Assembly: GCF_002902905.1 (NCBI RefSeq)
Contig: NZ_CP026124.1
Span: 4,588,001 to 4,652,000 of the forward strand
Length of the DNA stretch: 64,000 bases
From: Achromobacter sp. AONIH1
GTDB taxonomy: Bacteria > Pseudomonadota > Gammaproteobacteria > Burkholderiales > Burkholderiaceae_B
Reading direction: 5' to 3'
The notes under the pieces are model-generated. The model worked only from the letters and a program-made list of their open reading frames with translations. It was not told the origin of the DNA and made no database searches. The first letter of the stretch is position 1; each line of letters starts with the position of its first letter. Positions 18,407 through 27,131 of the stretch are shown in pieces. Both the position numbers and the translations under genes were made by a program.

Positions 18407-19657
18407 TTATTTCCAGCTGAACGGCAGCGTGGGCAGGCTCTTGTCCGAGCGGTACTTCTCCGGCCACACGGTCTGGTAGCCGGCGCCCTTCAGTTCCAGG
18501 ATCAGGCCGGCGCCCTTGGTGTTCTGCCCCTTGGCGTCGAACTTCACGCCATCCCAGGGCATGGCCACCTGCGATTCGCCCAAGTCGGTCGCGGCCAGCG
18601 CCTTGCGGATCGCCTCGGGATCGGTGGAACCGGCCCGGTTGATGGCGTCGGCCAGCACCAGCACGCCCTGCATGGAACGCGCATTGTTGCCGTTCAGGTC
18701 CTTGCCCGTCTTGGCCTTGTACATGTCGTTGATCTTCTTGAGCCCCGCCTTGGCCGCGGCCACGTCGTTGCCCCAGACATCGCGCGACAGCACGCCCTGC
18801 ACCTGCGGTCCGACTTCCTGCACGAAGCGCGAATCGATGAAGCCGGCGTCGTTGGCCAGCAGCACCGGCGGCGCGTACTTGCTCTCGCGCATGGTGCGCA
18901 CGAACAGCATGGCGTCGGACGTGTAGCTGGCGAAGATCGCCACGTCGGGCTTGGCCGCCGACAGTTTCTGCACCTCGGCCGTGACCGAGGCCGAACCGGC
19001 GCTGTAGGCGATATTGGCCACGACCTCGCGCTTGTATTGCTTGGCGAACTTCTCGACGGCCTTGTAGGTGTTCACGCCGAAGTCCGTGTTCTCGTACACC
19101 ACCGCGATCTTGGTGGTCGGGACGGCCTTCACGCCGTCCAGGAACTGCATCATGTTCTCGATGAAGGTGTCATCGTTGGGCGAGGTGCGGAAGAACCACT
19201 TGTAGCCGCGCTCGGTCAGATCCGGGCTGCTGGACTCGCCGTTCAGGTAGGGAATGCCGCGCTGCTCGGCGATGCGGCTGGCGGTCTTGGTCACGGCGGA
19301 TTGGTAGGCGCCGGTCAGGGCCACCACCTTTTCCTGATCGATCAGGCGCTGGGCGTCGGCCAGCCCGACTTCCGGCTTGCCCTGGGAGTCGCCGAACACC
19401 ACTTCGATCTTGGCCCCGCCCAATGCCGGCAGGCCGCTGCCGGCAGCCAGCGGAATGCCTTCCAGTTCGGGATGCGGATTATTGACGATCTCCACGGCCA
19501 GCTCGACCGCGGCCTTGATCTCGGCGCCGGTGGACGCCAGCGCGCCGGACAGCGGATAGATCGCGCCGATGCGCACGGTCTTCTGCTGCGCCGAGGCCGG
19601 CACGGCGGACAACAGGGCCAGACTTGCGACCACACCCGCAATGAGCTTCATCTTCAT
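18407..19657 (-). CDS. ABC transporter substrate-binding protein, LivK-like
   Basis: 416-residue periplasmic binding protein of the type I (Leu/Ile/Val receptor) family. The signal peptide MKMKLIAGVVASLALLSAVPASA ends near residue 23; the mature start is QQKTVRIGAIYPLSGALASTG. Conserved ligand-loop segments are LTGAYQSAVTKTAS and YLNGESSSPDLTERGYKW. The ATG at 19657 has GGGAG at good spacing; an extension to 19693 would spoil the signal peptide. First gene of the liv operon. Many relatives bind aromatic acids, amides or urea rather than branched-chain amino acids, so the ligand is open. Confidence 0.92.
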   Translation of the reverse strand: MKMKLIAGVVASLALLSAVPASAQQKTVRIGAIYPLSGALASTGAEIKAAVELAVEIVNNPHPELEGIPLAAGSGLPALGGAKIEVVFGDSQGKPEVGLADAQRLIDQEKVVALTGAYQSAVTKTASRIAEQRGIPYLNGESSSPDLTERGYKWFFRTSPNDDTFIENMMQFLDGVKAVPTTKIAVVYENTDFGVNTYKAVEKFAKQYKREVVANIAYSAGSASVTAEVQKLSAAKPDVAIFASYTSDAMLFVRTMRESKYAPPVLLANDAGFIDSRFVQEVGPQVQGVLSRDVWGNDVAAAKAGLKKINDMYKAKTGKDLNGNNARSMQGVLVLADAINRAGSTDPEAIRKALAATDLGESQVAMPWDGVKFDAKGQNTKGAGLILELKGAGYQTVWPEKYRSDKSLPTLPFSWK

Positions 19658-19881
19658 TACTGAACTCCCGGAATAAGCCTGATGGCTGAACATGCACGGG
19701 GCTGGACGCCCCGCCTGGTTACGTTTCGTCCGGCGGCAAGACGCCCTCCTCCGCGATCGCGGAAGATGCCGGCACTCGTTCGTTGTCGCCTTTTCCCCTT
19801 GTCCTTTGATGGATCGTTATGAAGGCAGAACAAAAATAGCGCTTAAGGCCGCCGCTGGCTAGCGGGGCTTATGCTCAGATA

Positions 19882-20688
19882 TCAAAGTATCGCCATCTGG
19901 CTGTTGACCAGATCCGTGACCAGCATGTGGCCCGGCGCGTGGGTGATGCAGAATTCCGGCTTGACCGCAGCCACCACCGACTGCGGCGTGACGCCGCAGG
20001 CCCAGAACACGGGAATCTCGCCCGGCAGGATCTCGACCGCGTCGCCGTAGTCGGGCTTGGCTATATCTGCGATACCGATCAGGGACGGATCACCCAGATG
20101 CACCGGCGCGCCATGCACCGAGGGAAAACGCGAAGTGACCTGGATGGCGCGTATCGCGTCCGCCGCCTTCAGGGGGCGCATGGACACGACCAGGGGACCG
20201 CCGAACACGCCGGCGCGCTGCGTCGGCACGTTGGTCCGGTACATGGGCACGTTGCAGCCCTGCTGGATGTGACGCACGGGCAGGCCGTTGTCCAGCATGG
20301 CTTCCTCGAACGAGAACGAGCAGCCGATCAGGAAGGACACCAGGTCGTCGCGCCACCAGTCGTGCACGTCGGTGGGCTCGGCCACCAACTCGCCATGCTT
20401 CCAGACGCGATAGCGCGGGATGTCGCTGCGGATGTCGATGTCCTGCCCGAGTTCCGGCAGCGAGGGATCGCCCGGCTCGGACATGGCCAGCAAGGGACAA
20501 GGCTTGGGATTGCGCTGGCAGAAATGCAGGAAGTCGGCCGCCAGCGCGCGCGGCAGGATCGCCAGGTTGGCCTGCACATGGCCGGGCGCCAGGTTGGCGG
20601 TGGGGCCGGTGAACCGGCCGCTGCGGGCGTCGAGCCGCGCCTGGCGGGCCAGCGCGACGCTGTCGCGCGCCACGGTGATTGCATTCAT
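19882..20688 (-). CDS. DUF1445 family protein (D-glutamate cyclase / YcsI-like hydro-lyase)
   Basis: 268-residue cytoplasmic protein of the DUF1445 family. The mammalian homologue is D-glutamate cyclase, making 5-oxo-D-proline; B. subtilis YcsI, encoded beside 5-oxoprolinase genes, is another member. Visible family segments are [35 protein letters not shown] and [11 protein letters not shown]. The start at 20688 has AAGGGG upstream and lies 34 bp from a conserved promoter/operator block. It follows a LysR gene on the same strand. The link with the amidase cluster and with the 5-oxoprolinase gene 11 kb away suggests amide or pyroglutamate metabolism, by inference. Confidence 0.85.
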   Translation of the reverse strand: MNAITVARDSVALARQARLDARSGRFTGPTANLAPGHVQANLAILPRALAADFLHFCQRNPKPCPLLAMSEPGDPSLPELGQDIDIRSDIPRYRVWKHGELVAEPTDVHDWWRDDLVSFLIGCSFSFEEAMLDNGLPVRHIQQGCNVPMYRTNVPTQRAGVFGGPLVVSMRPLKAADAIRAIQVTSRFPSVHGAPVHLGDPSLIGIADIAKPDYGDAVEILPGEIPVFWACGVTPQSVVAAVKPEFCITHAPGHMLVTDLVNSQMAIL

Positions 20689-20721
20689 GTTGATCCCCTT
20701 GAAGCTTGTTTGGTATGGGGA

Positions 20722-20767
20722 GCATTGCACCGGAACTCGCCGCGTCCGTCTAATCACATGTTGCGAT
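20722..20767 (-). promoter_or_regulatory. Conserved LysR-operator/promoter element, copy A
   Basis: 46-bp block shared with copy B at 27383-27428: the end GCATTGCACCG is identical in all 11 positions, the other 21 bases match at 18, and the spacing is identical. Read on the minus strand it holds ATC-N9-GAT (20753-20767, a T-N11-A LysR-type box), then TGCAAT (20724-20729) as a -10, with TTAGAC as a weak -35 18 bp earlier. The inferred start near 20717 gives a 29-nt leader to the DUF1445 gene, a good fit. Confidence 0.65.
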
Positions 20768-20795
20768 AGACCCCGATCAGAAATCCTTATCAGGG

Positions 20796-21701
20796 TTATG
20801 CCGGATGGCGCTGCGCTTCCTCGCGCGCAATCTGCTGCGCCGCCTCGGCCACCGTGCGCGGCACCTGGCTGTCCGGCCCCTGCATCCAGCAGGCGGTGTA
20901 GTGCAGCGGCGGCACCTCGCCGTCCTTCACGTCCAGGATCCGCAACTCGCCCTGCGCCAGCTCGCGGCGCAGGATCACCGGCGCGATCAGCGCCGTGCCG
21001 ATGCCGTCCAGCGCCATGCGCACGATCACGCTGAGCGCCGAGCTGCCGTACATGCGCGGCGACTCCACACCGGCCTGCAACAGCATCTGCCGCGCCGCGC
21101 GGTGCGGATCGGTGGTGGAGGGATAGGTGATGACGGGCCATTCGGCCAGCCGCCTGAGCGAGATCGGCTGGCGGCCGACCTTGAGCTTGGGGCTGGCCAC
21201 CCAGCTGAGCGGGTAATTGCACAGGTACAGATTCTCGACCCTCGGCTCTTCCATCGGTCCGAGCAGGAAGGCCAGGTCGATCTGGCGCGAGGCCAGCTGC
21301 GCCTTGAGCACCGTGGTCGTGTCGACCTGGATCTCCACCATCAGCCCGGGATAGGCGTCGTGCAGGTGCTCCATGAGCCTGGGCAGCCAGGTATGGACGA
21401 TGGTTTCGGACACGCCCAGCCTGAGCATGCCGCTCATCACGCTCTTGGCGCGCGCGGCCTCCTGCATGTCGCGCCGCATCTGCAGCATGCGCTCGGCGTG
21501 GGACAGCAGTTCACGCCCCTTGGCGGTGAGCTTGATGCCACGCACGTCGCGGTCGAACAGGCGCACGCCCAGGTCCGATTCGAGCGAGGCGATGCGTTGG
21601 GAAATCGCGGGCTGGGTGGCGCTGAGCTTTTCCGCGGCGGCGCGAAAGCCGCCCAGCGTGGCCACCCAGAAAAACGTCTCGATGTTGCGCAGGTCGATCA
21701 T
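20796..21701 (-). CDS. LysR-family regulator, paralogue 1
   Basis: 301-residue LysR-type regulator: HTH at residues 1-60 ([23 protein letters not shown]) and an effector-binding fold from about 90 on. It is closely paralogous to the LysR gene at 27600-28508: both begin with near-identical [13 protein letters not shown] helices and share [14 protein letters not shown], MYGS and QGPDS segments. It is transcribed toward, and lies just upstream of, the conserved element and the DUF1445 gene, so that gene is the expected target. The inducer is unknown. Confidence 0.92.
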   Translation of the reverse strand: MIDLRNIETFFWVATLGGFRAAAEKLSATQPAISQRIASLESDLGVRLFDRDVRGIKLTAKGRELLSHAERMLQMRRDMQEAARAKSVMSGMLRLGVSETIVHTWLPRLMEHLHDAYPGLMVEIQVDTTTVLKAQLASRQIDLAFLLGPMEEPRVENLYLCNYPLSWVASPKLKVGRQPISLRRLAEWPVITYPSTTDPHRAARQMLLQAGVESPRMYGSSALSVIVRMALDGIGTALIAPVILRRELAQGELRILDVKDGEVPPLHYTACWMQGPDSQVPRTVAEAAQQIAREEAQRHPA

Positions 21702-21781
21702 CGGGTCCGGACCCTGGCTGGTACAGCCGCCATCTTAGCGCCGGCACGGCGCGCGCCCAAGGCCCGCGCCGTGATTCGCGA

Positions 21782-23131
21782 TCAGCGAACGGCCAGCAGA
21801 TCCTCGACCGACAGGCCGATGCCCAGGATGCGGCGGTCGGCGCCGTTGCCGCCGGCGATCATCAGGCCCACCGGCGCCGTGCCGGGCGCCTGGCACGGCA
21901 GCGACAGGGCGCAGCCATCCAGGAAGTTGATCAGCGTGGGATTGCGCAGGATCAGGCCGTTGGCCGCGTAATAGGCTTCGTCCGATGAAGCCAGGTCGGC
22001 CACCGCGGGCGCAACGATGGGCGTGGTCGGCAGGATCAGCGCGTCATAGCCGGCGATGCGCTGGTCCACGCCCGCCACCCAGGCTTCGCGGGCGTCGAGC
22101 AGGTCCAGGTAGTCGGCGGCGCTCATGTCCTTGCCGCGCAGGATGCGGGACACCACGCGCGGGTCATAGCGCTTGCCGGCGCGGGCGATCAGGTCGCGGT
22201 GCCAGGCCCAGGCCTCGGCCGCGGTGAAGCCGCCCTTCGAATTGATGGCGCCCAGTTCCGCGAATTCCGGCACCTCGATCTCGTCGATCAGCGCGCCGGC
22301 CTCGGCCAGCCGGGCCAATGTGCGCGCGAAGGTGTCGGCCACGTGCTTGTCCATGGCGTCCAGCGCCAGCGTGACCGGCACCGCCAGCCGCAGGCCGCGC
22401 AGCGGCAGCGGCGCGGGCGCCGGCTCGTTGTCACCCGACAGGATGGCGTCCAGCTCGGCGCAGCAGCGCACGCTGGCGGCGATGGGGCCGATGGAATCCA
22501 GGTTGGCCGACAGCGGCAGCACGCCGGCCATGGACACGCGCCAGGCGCTGGGCTTGAAACCCGTCAGCCCGCACAGCGCCGCCGGGATCCGCACCGAGCC
22601 GCCGGTGTCCGAGCCAATGGCGGCGGCGGCCATGCCGTCGGCCACCGATACCGCCGCGCCCGATGAGGAACCGCCCGGAATGCGGCCGGTGGCGCGGTCC
22701 CAGGGATTGAGCGGCGTACCGTAGTGCGGATTGATGCCCAGGCCCGAGTACGCGAACTCGGTCATGTTGGTGCGGCCGACGATGACCGCGCCGGCGGCGA
22801 TCAGCCGGTCCACCACCACGGCGTTGTGCTCAGCGGCAGGCTCGCCTTCGCGCGCCACCGAGCCGGCCATGGTGGTTTCTCCCTTGACGTCGAACAGGTC
22901 CTTGATGCTGACGGGCAGGCCCTCCACCGCCGAGCGGACCACCCCGGCCGCGCGCAGCGTGTCCGAGGCGCGCGCCTGGGCCAGCGCCGATTCGGCGTAC
23001 AGCCGGGTGTAGGCGCGGGCGCCCTCGCCCGCCGGATCCGTGGCGCGCGCCAGCGCCTGTTCGGTCAGCTGGACGGAGGTGGTGCTGCCCTCTTCGAGAG
23101 CCGTCGTCAGTTCATTCAAGGTCAATGGCAT
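21782..23131 (-). CDS. Amidase (amidase signature family)
   Basis: 449-residue cytoplasmic amidase-signature hydrolase, releasing ammonia or amine from an amide. The catalytic Ser-cisSer-Lys triad is visible: Lys77 in LPVSIKDLFDVKG, the GGSSSGAAV segment (153-161, cis-Ser about 156) and Ser179 in GSDTGGSVRIPA. Length matches simple amidases without extra domains. It lies downstream of the DUF2848 gene (68-bp gap) and behind the TRAP importer, all on one strand, so it is likely the last enzyme of that operon. GatA is unlikely because no gatB/gatC adjoin. Substrate is not predictable. Confidence 0.92.
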   Translation of the reverse strand: MPLTLNELTTALEEGSTTSVQLTEQALARATDPAGEGARAYTRLYAESALAQARASDTLRAAGVVRSAVEGLPVSIKDLFDVKGETTMAGSVAREGEPAAEHNAVVVDRLIAAGAVIVGRTNMTEFAYSGLGINPHYGTPLNPWDRATGRIPGGSSSGAAVSVADGMAAAAIGSDTGGSVRIPAALCGLTGFKPSAWRVSMAGVLPLSANLDSIGPIAASVRCCAELDAILSGDNEPAPAPLPLRGLRLAVPVTLALDAMDKHVADTFARTLARLAEAGALIDEIEVPEFAELGAINSKGGFTAAEAWAWHRDLIARAGKRYDPRVVSRILRGKDMSAADYLDLLDAREAWVAGVDQRIAGYDALILPTTPIVAPAVADLASSDEAYYAANGLILRNPTLINFLDGCALSLPCQAPGTAPVGLMIAGGNGADRRILGIGLSVEDLLAVR

Positions 23132-23199
23132 AGCGATCCAAAGCGCCGCCGCGCGGCATGAGAGAAATACAGACGTGTCAGGGACTGCCCGGGCCGGCC

Positions 23200-23883
23200 T
23201 CAGGCCACCACCGGCAGTTCCTCGACATGATACCGGTGCCGCAGGCTGCGCTGACGGCGCGGGTCATACAGTTCCATGCTGAAGTCGGCCGAAGGGCGAA
23301 TGCCGCCGATGGCGCCCACGGTGCCGCAGGTCATGCCGGCGCCTTCCGGCAGCACCGCCGCGCCGCCGGTGTAGCCGGCGATCAAATCCTGGGGCGTGCG
23401 CAGGCTGGCCAGCGGGCCTTCCTGATACAGCACGCGCTCGCCGTTCTCGACGATGTACGAGCGGATCACCAGCTCGTCCCAGTGGCCGGCCACGTCGGCC
23501 AGCGGCCACGCGGCGCGCGCCACCGGCTTGACGCAGACCTGCTTGGACAGCGCCACGCTATAGGTTTCCAGCTTGCGGTCGGTGTGGTCCGAGGCGATGC
23601 TGACGTACATCTCGCCATCCACGGCGAACACGAAGGTCTCGACCTCGCCGGACGAGTCGCCGCCCACGGCCTGCACCGTGTCGGCCTGGGTCAGCTGGTT
23701 GTCGGCGATGCGGTAGTACAGCGGCACGCTGGTGGGACGCGGCACGCCGATGGCCGCCAGTTCCTCGATGTGATGCTCGATGGCGGCCATGTCGCGCCCG
23801 GCCCAGCCGGCGACGATCAGGGTGTTGAAGTCGACTTCCACCTGGCGGGGATTCGAACCTTCGATCTGGAATACGGCTTTCAT
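23200..23883 (-). CDS. DUF2848 family protein
   Basis: 227-residue protein matching the DUF2848 family, which has no established function. The start MKAVFQIEGSNPRQVEVDF at 23883 follows a GGCAGGACAG ribosome site; the longer frame to 23994 encodes an Arg/Pro-rich stretch that looks non-coding. Notable segments are YYRIADNQLTQAD, HTDRKLETYSVALSKQVC, and the Gly-rich GMTCGTVGAIGGI near residue 185. There is no signal peptide or membrane segment. Placed between a TRAP importer and an amidase, it is probably an enzyme or accessory factor for the same imported compound. The fold may resemble fumarylacetoacetase-like hydrolases, but I hold that loosely. Confidence 0.8.
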   Translation of the reverse strand: MKAVFQIEGSNPRQVEVDFNTLIVAGWAGRDMAAIEHHIEELAAIGVPRPTSVPLYYRIADNQLTQADTVQAVGGDSSGEVETFVFAVDGEMYVSIASDHTDRKLETYSVALSKQVCVKPVARAAWPLADVAGHWDELVIRSYIVENGERVLYQEGPLASLRTPQDLIAGYTGGAAVLPEGAGMTCGTVGAIGGIRPSADFSMELYDPRRQRSLRHRYHVEELPVVA

Positions 23884-24010
23884 GTCTGTCCTGCCAATGA
23901 ATGATGAATGGGATGGCCCGCCGCGCGGGCGCCCGCCCCGCGTCGGGGCGATGGGAACCCCGGGGCGGCAGGGCCGCCGCCCGGGAGGAATCAAGGGGAA
24001 ATGCGCGTGT

Positions 24011-25294
24011 CTAGCCGAAGGCGCGCGGCAGCCATAGCGCCACGTCCGGCCACCATGCCAGCAGCGCCAGCATCACGGCCATGGCCAGCACGAACGGCAG
24101 GCTGCCGACGATGACCGCGCCCATGGAACCGCTCTTGCGCAGGCTCTGCACCACGAACAGGTTCAGGCCCACGGGCGGCGTGATCAGCGCGGCCTCGACC
24201 AGGATGATGATGACGATGCCCAGCCAGATCGGGTCGTAGCCCAGGCCGATCATGATGGGCGCAACGATGGGAATCGTCGTGATCATCATGGACAGCGTCT
24301 CCATGAAGCAGCCCAGCACCAGGTAGAACACGATCACGATCAGCAGCATCCAGCCCGGCGACAGCCCCAGGCCGGTGATGGACTGGGTCAACGCGTCGGT
24401 CAGGCCGGTGGCCGACATGACGAAGTTCAGGAAGCTGGCGGCGATCACGATCAGCATGATCATGGCCGTGGAGCGCATGGTGCCTTCCACCGCCTCGCGC
24501 AACATGTTCCAGGTCAGGCGCCGGTACCAGGCGGCCAGCACCAGCGCGCCCAGCACGCCCAGCGCGGCGGCCTCGGTCGGCGTGGCCAGGCCGGCGTAGA
24601 TCGAACCCACCACCAGCAGGAAGATGCCCAGCGGCGGCGCCAGATGAACCAGGCTGGCCATGCGCTGGCCCCAGGTCGCGTGGATCTTCTTGCCCCCCCA
24701 GGACGGCTTGGCCACGCAGGCGATCACGACCGTCAGCATGAACAGCGCCGCCATGGCGAAGCCCGGGATGATGCCGGCCAGGTACAGCTTGGGCACGGAC
24801 GAATTGGTCAGCACGCCGTAGATGACCAGGTTGATGGACGGCGGGATCAGGATGCCGAGCGTGCCGCCGGCGGCCAGGCTGCCCAGGAACAGCGGCTCGT
24901 TGTAGCCGTACTTGCGGATCTGCGGAATGGCCACCGTGCCCACCGTGGCGGCGGTCGCCACGCTGGAGCCGGAAGTGGCCGAGAACAGCGTGGACGCGCC
25001 GATGTTGGCGTGCATCAGCCCGCCCGGCAGCCACGACAGCCACAGGCTCATCGCGCCGTACATGCGCTCGGCGAAGCCGGCGCGCAGCAGCACCTCGCCC
25101 AGCATGATGAACAGCGGAATCGCCACCAGCAGGAATTCATTGTTCGAACTCCACGACAGTTCGCCGATGGCGCGCGACAGCGGCAGCATGGAGAACAGCG
25201 GGTCCAGCGTCAGGCCCAGCACGCCCAGGGCGGCGCCCACAGGAATGGACAGGCCGATCAGCACCAGCAGAAGAATCAGGGCGGTGGCGATCAT
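24011..25294 (-). CDS. TRAP transporter large permease (DctM family), second system
   Basis: 427-residue inner-membrane ion-coupled permease with about twelve helices. DctM motifs are IPLFIMLGEVLLRAG, TSGSSVATAATVGTVAIPQ, LGILIPPSINLVIYG, and, in the second half, ALITPPVGLNLFVVQ. The ATG at 25294 shares ATGA with the small-permease stop. Downstream, 127 bp of GC-rich DNA separates it from the DUF2848 gene. Confidence 0.93.
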   Translation of the reverse strand: MIATALILLLVLIGLSIPVGAALGVLGLTLDPLFSMLPLSRAIGELSWSSNNEFLLVAIPLFIMLGEVLLRAGFAERMYGAMSLWLSWLPGGLMHANIGASTLFSATSGSSVATAATVGTVAIPQIRKYGYNEPLFLGSLAAGGTLGILIPPSINLVIYGVLTNSSVPKLYLAGIIPGFAMAALFMLTVVIACVAKPSWGGKKIHATWGQRMASLVHLAPPLGIFLLVVGSIYAGLATPTEAAALGVLGALVLAAWYRRLTWNMLREAVEGTMRSTAMIMLIVIAASFLNFVMSATGLTDALTQSITGLGLSPGWMLLIVIVFYLVLGCFMETLSMMITTIPIVAPIMIGLGYDPIWLGIVIIILVEAALITPPVGLNLFVVQSLRKSGSMGAVIVGSLPFVLAMAVMLALLAWWPDVALWLPRAFG

Positions 25295-25911
25295 GCGGCT
25301 TCTCCCTTGACCATGCGTTCGCCGGCGGCGGCTTCCTCATCGGCCTCTTCCTGCGCCGAGCGCACGCCGCAGATCTGCTTGACCAGTTCGATGTCGCCCG
25401 TGACCAGCGCGGCCGAGGCGCGCGCCAGCATCAGCGCCACCGTCAGGCACATCCAGGCCAGGCCCAGCAGCCACAGACCCTGCGGAATCCACAGCGGCGT
25501 GGCCAGGGGCGTGTTGGCGGCGGACTTCTGCGCCCAGGAGGTCTGCACCATGTCATAGGCGTAATAGGTCAGGAACACCATGAAGACGGCCAGCGCCACC
25601 AGCGACAGCCAGTCCAGCACGGCCGACAGCCGCACCGGCAGGAATTGGTAGAGCACGTCCACGCGCACGTTGGCGCGCTGCAGCGTGGCGAAGGCCAGCG
25701 CCCAGGACGTGCTGATGGCGAAGGCGTAGCTCGACAGTTCGTCGGCGCCGCCGGTCGTGAAGCCCAGGAACTTGCGGGCCAGCACGTCGAAGGAAATGAG
25801 CAGGACGCTGGCGATGGTCAGCGCCCCGCCCGCCCAGACGGCCACGCGCGAGCAGCTTTCGGCGCGGCGCAGCAGCCCGCCGAGCAGGCGGAAATGTTCG
25901 GTAGAGGTCAT
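25291..25911 (-). CDS. TRAP transporter small permease (DctQ family), second system
   Basis: 206-residue inner-membrane protein with four helices (about 25-47, 68-85, 100-122, 150-172), longer than most DctQ subunits because of an acidic, Glu-rich tail (SAQEEADEEAAAGERM). It couples to the large permease by a four-base overlap. It is separated from its binding-protein gene by 173 bp containing a short tandem repeat. Confidence 0.9.
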   Translation of the reverse strand: MTSTEHFRLLGGLLRRAESCSRVAVWAGGALTIASVLLISFDVLARKFLGFTTGGADELSSYAFAISTSWALAFATLQRANVRVDVLYQFLPVRLSAVLDWLSLVALAVFMVFLTYYAYDMVQTSWAQKSAANTPLATPLWIPQGLWLLGLAWMCLTVALMLARASAALVTGDIELVKQICGVRSAQEEADEEAAAGERMVKGEAA

Positions 25912-26026
25912 CGGTCTTGACTCCGCGAGGGGGTCGCCCGGCGCGGGGCGCCGGGGGTGGAAACGCCGGGAGCCGGCGCCGCCCCGCCCGCGAGGGCCGG
26001 CGACGCGCGGTCCCGGTTACGTGCTC

Positions 26027-26094
26027 GACGTCATTCGCGACGTCACTTGCGCGATGTCACTTGCGGGACATCGCAAGCGGGACATCACTTGCTG
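26027..26094. repeat. Degenerate 14-bp tandem repeat, about five units
   Basis: Units at 26027 (12 bases), 26039, 26053, 26067 and 26081 follow the pattern GAYRTCACTTGCGG. The last unit overlaps the stop codon of the binding-protein gene (Ser-Lys-stop). One unit (26067-26080) has the ACTTGC part replaced by GCAAGC, so neighbouring units can pair (GATGTC with GACATC, CTTGC with GCAAG) into a hairpin just after the stop. Confidence 0.75.
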
Positions 26095-27131
26095 GCGGTC
26101 ACGCCCAGCGTCTTGCCGACGGTGGCGTTGAAGTCCTTGACGCACTGGGCCGAGCAGCGCGCGGCCCACTTGGGCAGCACGGCTTCCTGCGTGACCTTCT
26201 TGAGCAGGGCGCGGTCGGCCTCGGACGGCTGCACCAGCACCATCTTGCCCTTGACCGGATACGGGCAGGCGGCGGCGCCGGTATTGCAGTCATAGCCTTC
26301 CTGGGTCTGGCGCGCGGCGGCGTCCCAGATGTTGTCGACCAGCGTCTTCACATTGGCCTGCAGGAAGCCACGCACGGCCGGATCCAGCTTGTCCCAGGCC
26401 TTCTGGTTGACGGCGTGGATCTGCTGGTTCCAGTTGATCGGCAGCGCGTACAGGTGCGTGGAAACTTCGTACCACTTGGCCGAATAGCCGGACAGCGAGC
26501 CGGTGATGGCGCAATCCACCACCTTGTTCTGCAGCGCCGGCACCACTTCGCCGAAGGCCATGGTGACGCTGGAACCGCCCAGCGCCTCGACGAACTCGGC
26601 GGTGGTGCGGCTGCTGGTGCGGACCTTCTTGCCCTTCAGGTCGGCCAGGCCCTTGATTTCGGCGTTGCAGAACAGCACCTGGGCCGGATAGGTGGAAATG
26701 CCCAGCAGCTTGACGTTGTTGCCCTCGCCGTACAGGCGCGCATAGACCGGCTCGAAGGCATTGGTGACGGCGCGCGCGGTCTGCGCGTCCGGCGCCAGGC
26801 CGGCCAGGTCGATGGCTTCGTTGATGGGGTTGTCGCTGGCGAAGTACGACAGCGTGGCGGTGCCGAACTCGATCACGCCCTGCGACATCAGGCGCAACAG
26901 CTCCGGACCCTTCAGGCCCATTTCATTGAAGCCCTTGATGTCGGCCGTGACCTGGCCCTTGGACAGCTCGGGAATGGTCTTGGTCCAGAAAGGCTTTTCG
27001 TAATCGTTGTAGGCCGTCAGGTTCGACAGGCCGCCGACGACCTTCAGCTGCGTCTTGGGCAGGTCCTGGGCGTGGGCGGCGCCGGCCAGCAGGCCGGCCG
27101 CCATGGCGGCGCATATGAGGGTTTTCTTCAT
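26085..27131 (-). CDS. TRAP transporter substrate-binding protein, second system
   Basis: 348-residue periplasmic DctP-family protein. The signal peptide MKKTLICAAMAAGLLAGAAHA is cleaved at about 21, leaving QDLPKTQLKVVGGLSN. Conserved segments are GPELLRLMSQGVIEFGTATLSY, DLKGKKVRTSSRTTAEFVEALGG (the Arg expected to bind a carboxylate, split here) and VVDCAITGSLSGYSAKWYEV. Unusually for the family it has several cysteines, including YDCNTGAAACPY and ARCSAQCVKD near the C-terminus, which could form disulfides in the periplasm. AGGAG precedes the ATG. First gene of the TRAP-DUF2848-amidase operon. Confidence 0.92.
   Translation of the reverse strand: MKKTLICAAMAAGLLAGAAHAQDLPKTQLKVVGGLSNLTAYNDYEKPFWTKTIPELSKGQVTADIKGFNEMGLKGPELLRLMSQGVIEFGTATLSYFASDNPINEAIDLAGLAPDAQTARAVTNAFEPVYARLYGEGNNVKLLGISTYPAQVLFCNAEIKGLADLKGKKVRTSSRTTAEFVEALGGSSVTMAFGEVVPALQNKVVDCAITGSLSGYSAKWYEVSTHLYALPINWNQQIHAVNQKAWDKLDPAVRGFLQANVKTLVDNIWDAAARQTQEGYDCNTGAAACPYPVKGKMVLVQPSEADRALLKKVTQEAVLPKWAARCSAQCVKDFNATVGKTLGVTASK

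Noticed and set aside
26027..26094. CRISPR-like array
   Set aside because: The units are about 14 bp, directly abutting without spacers, and no cas genes exist in the window.
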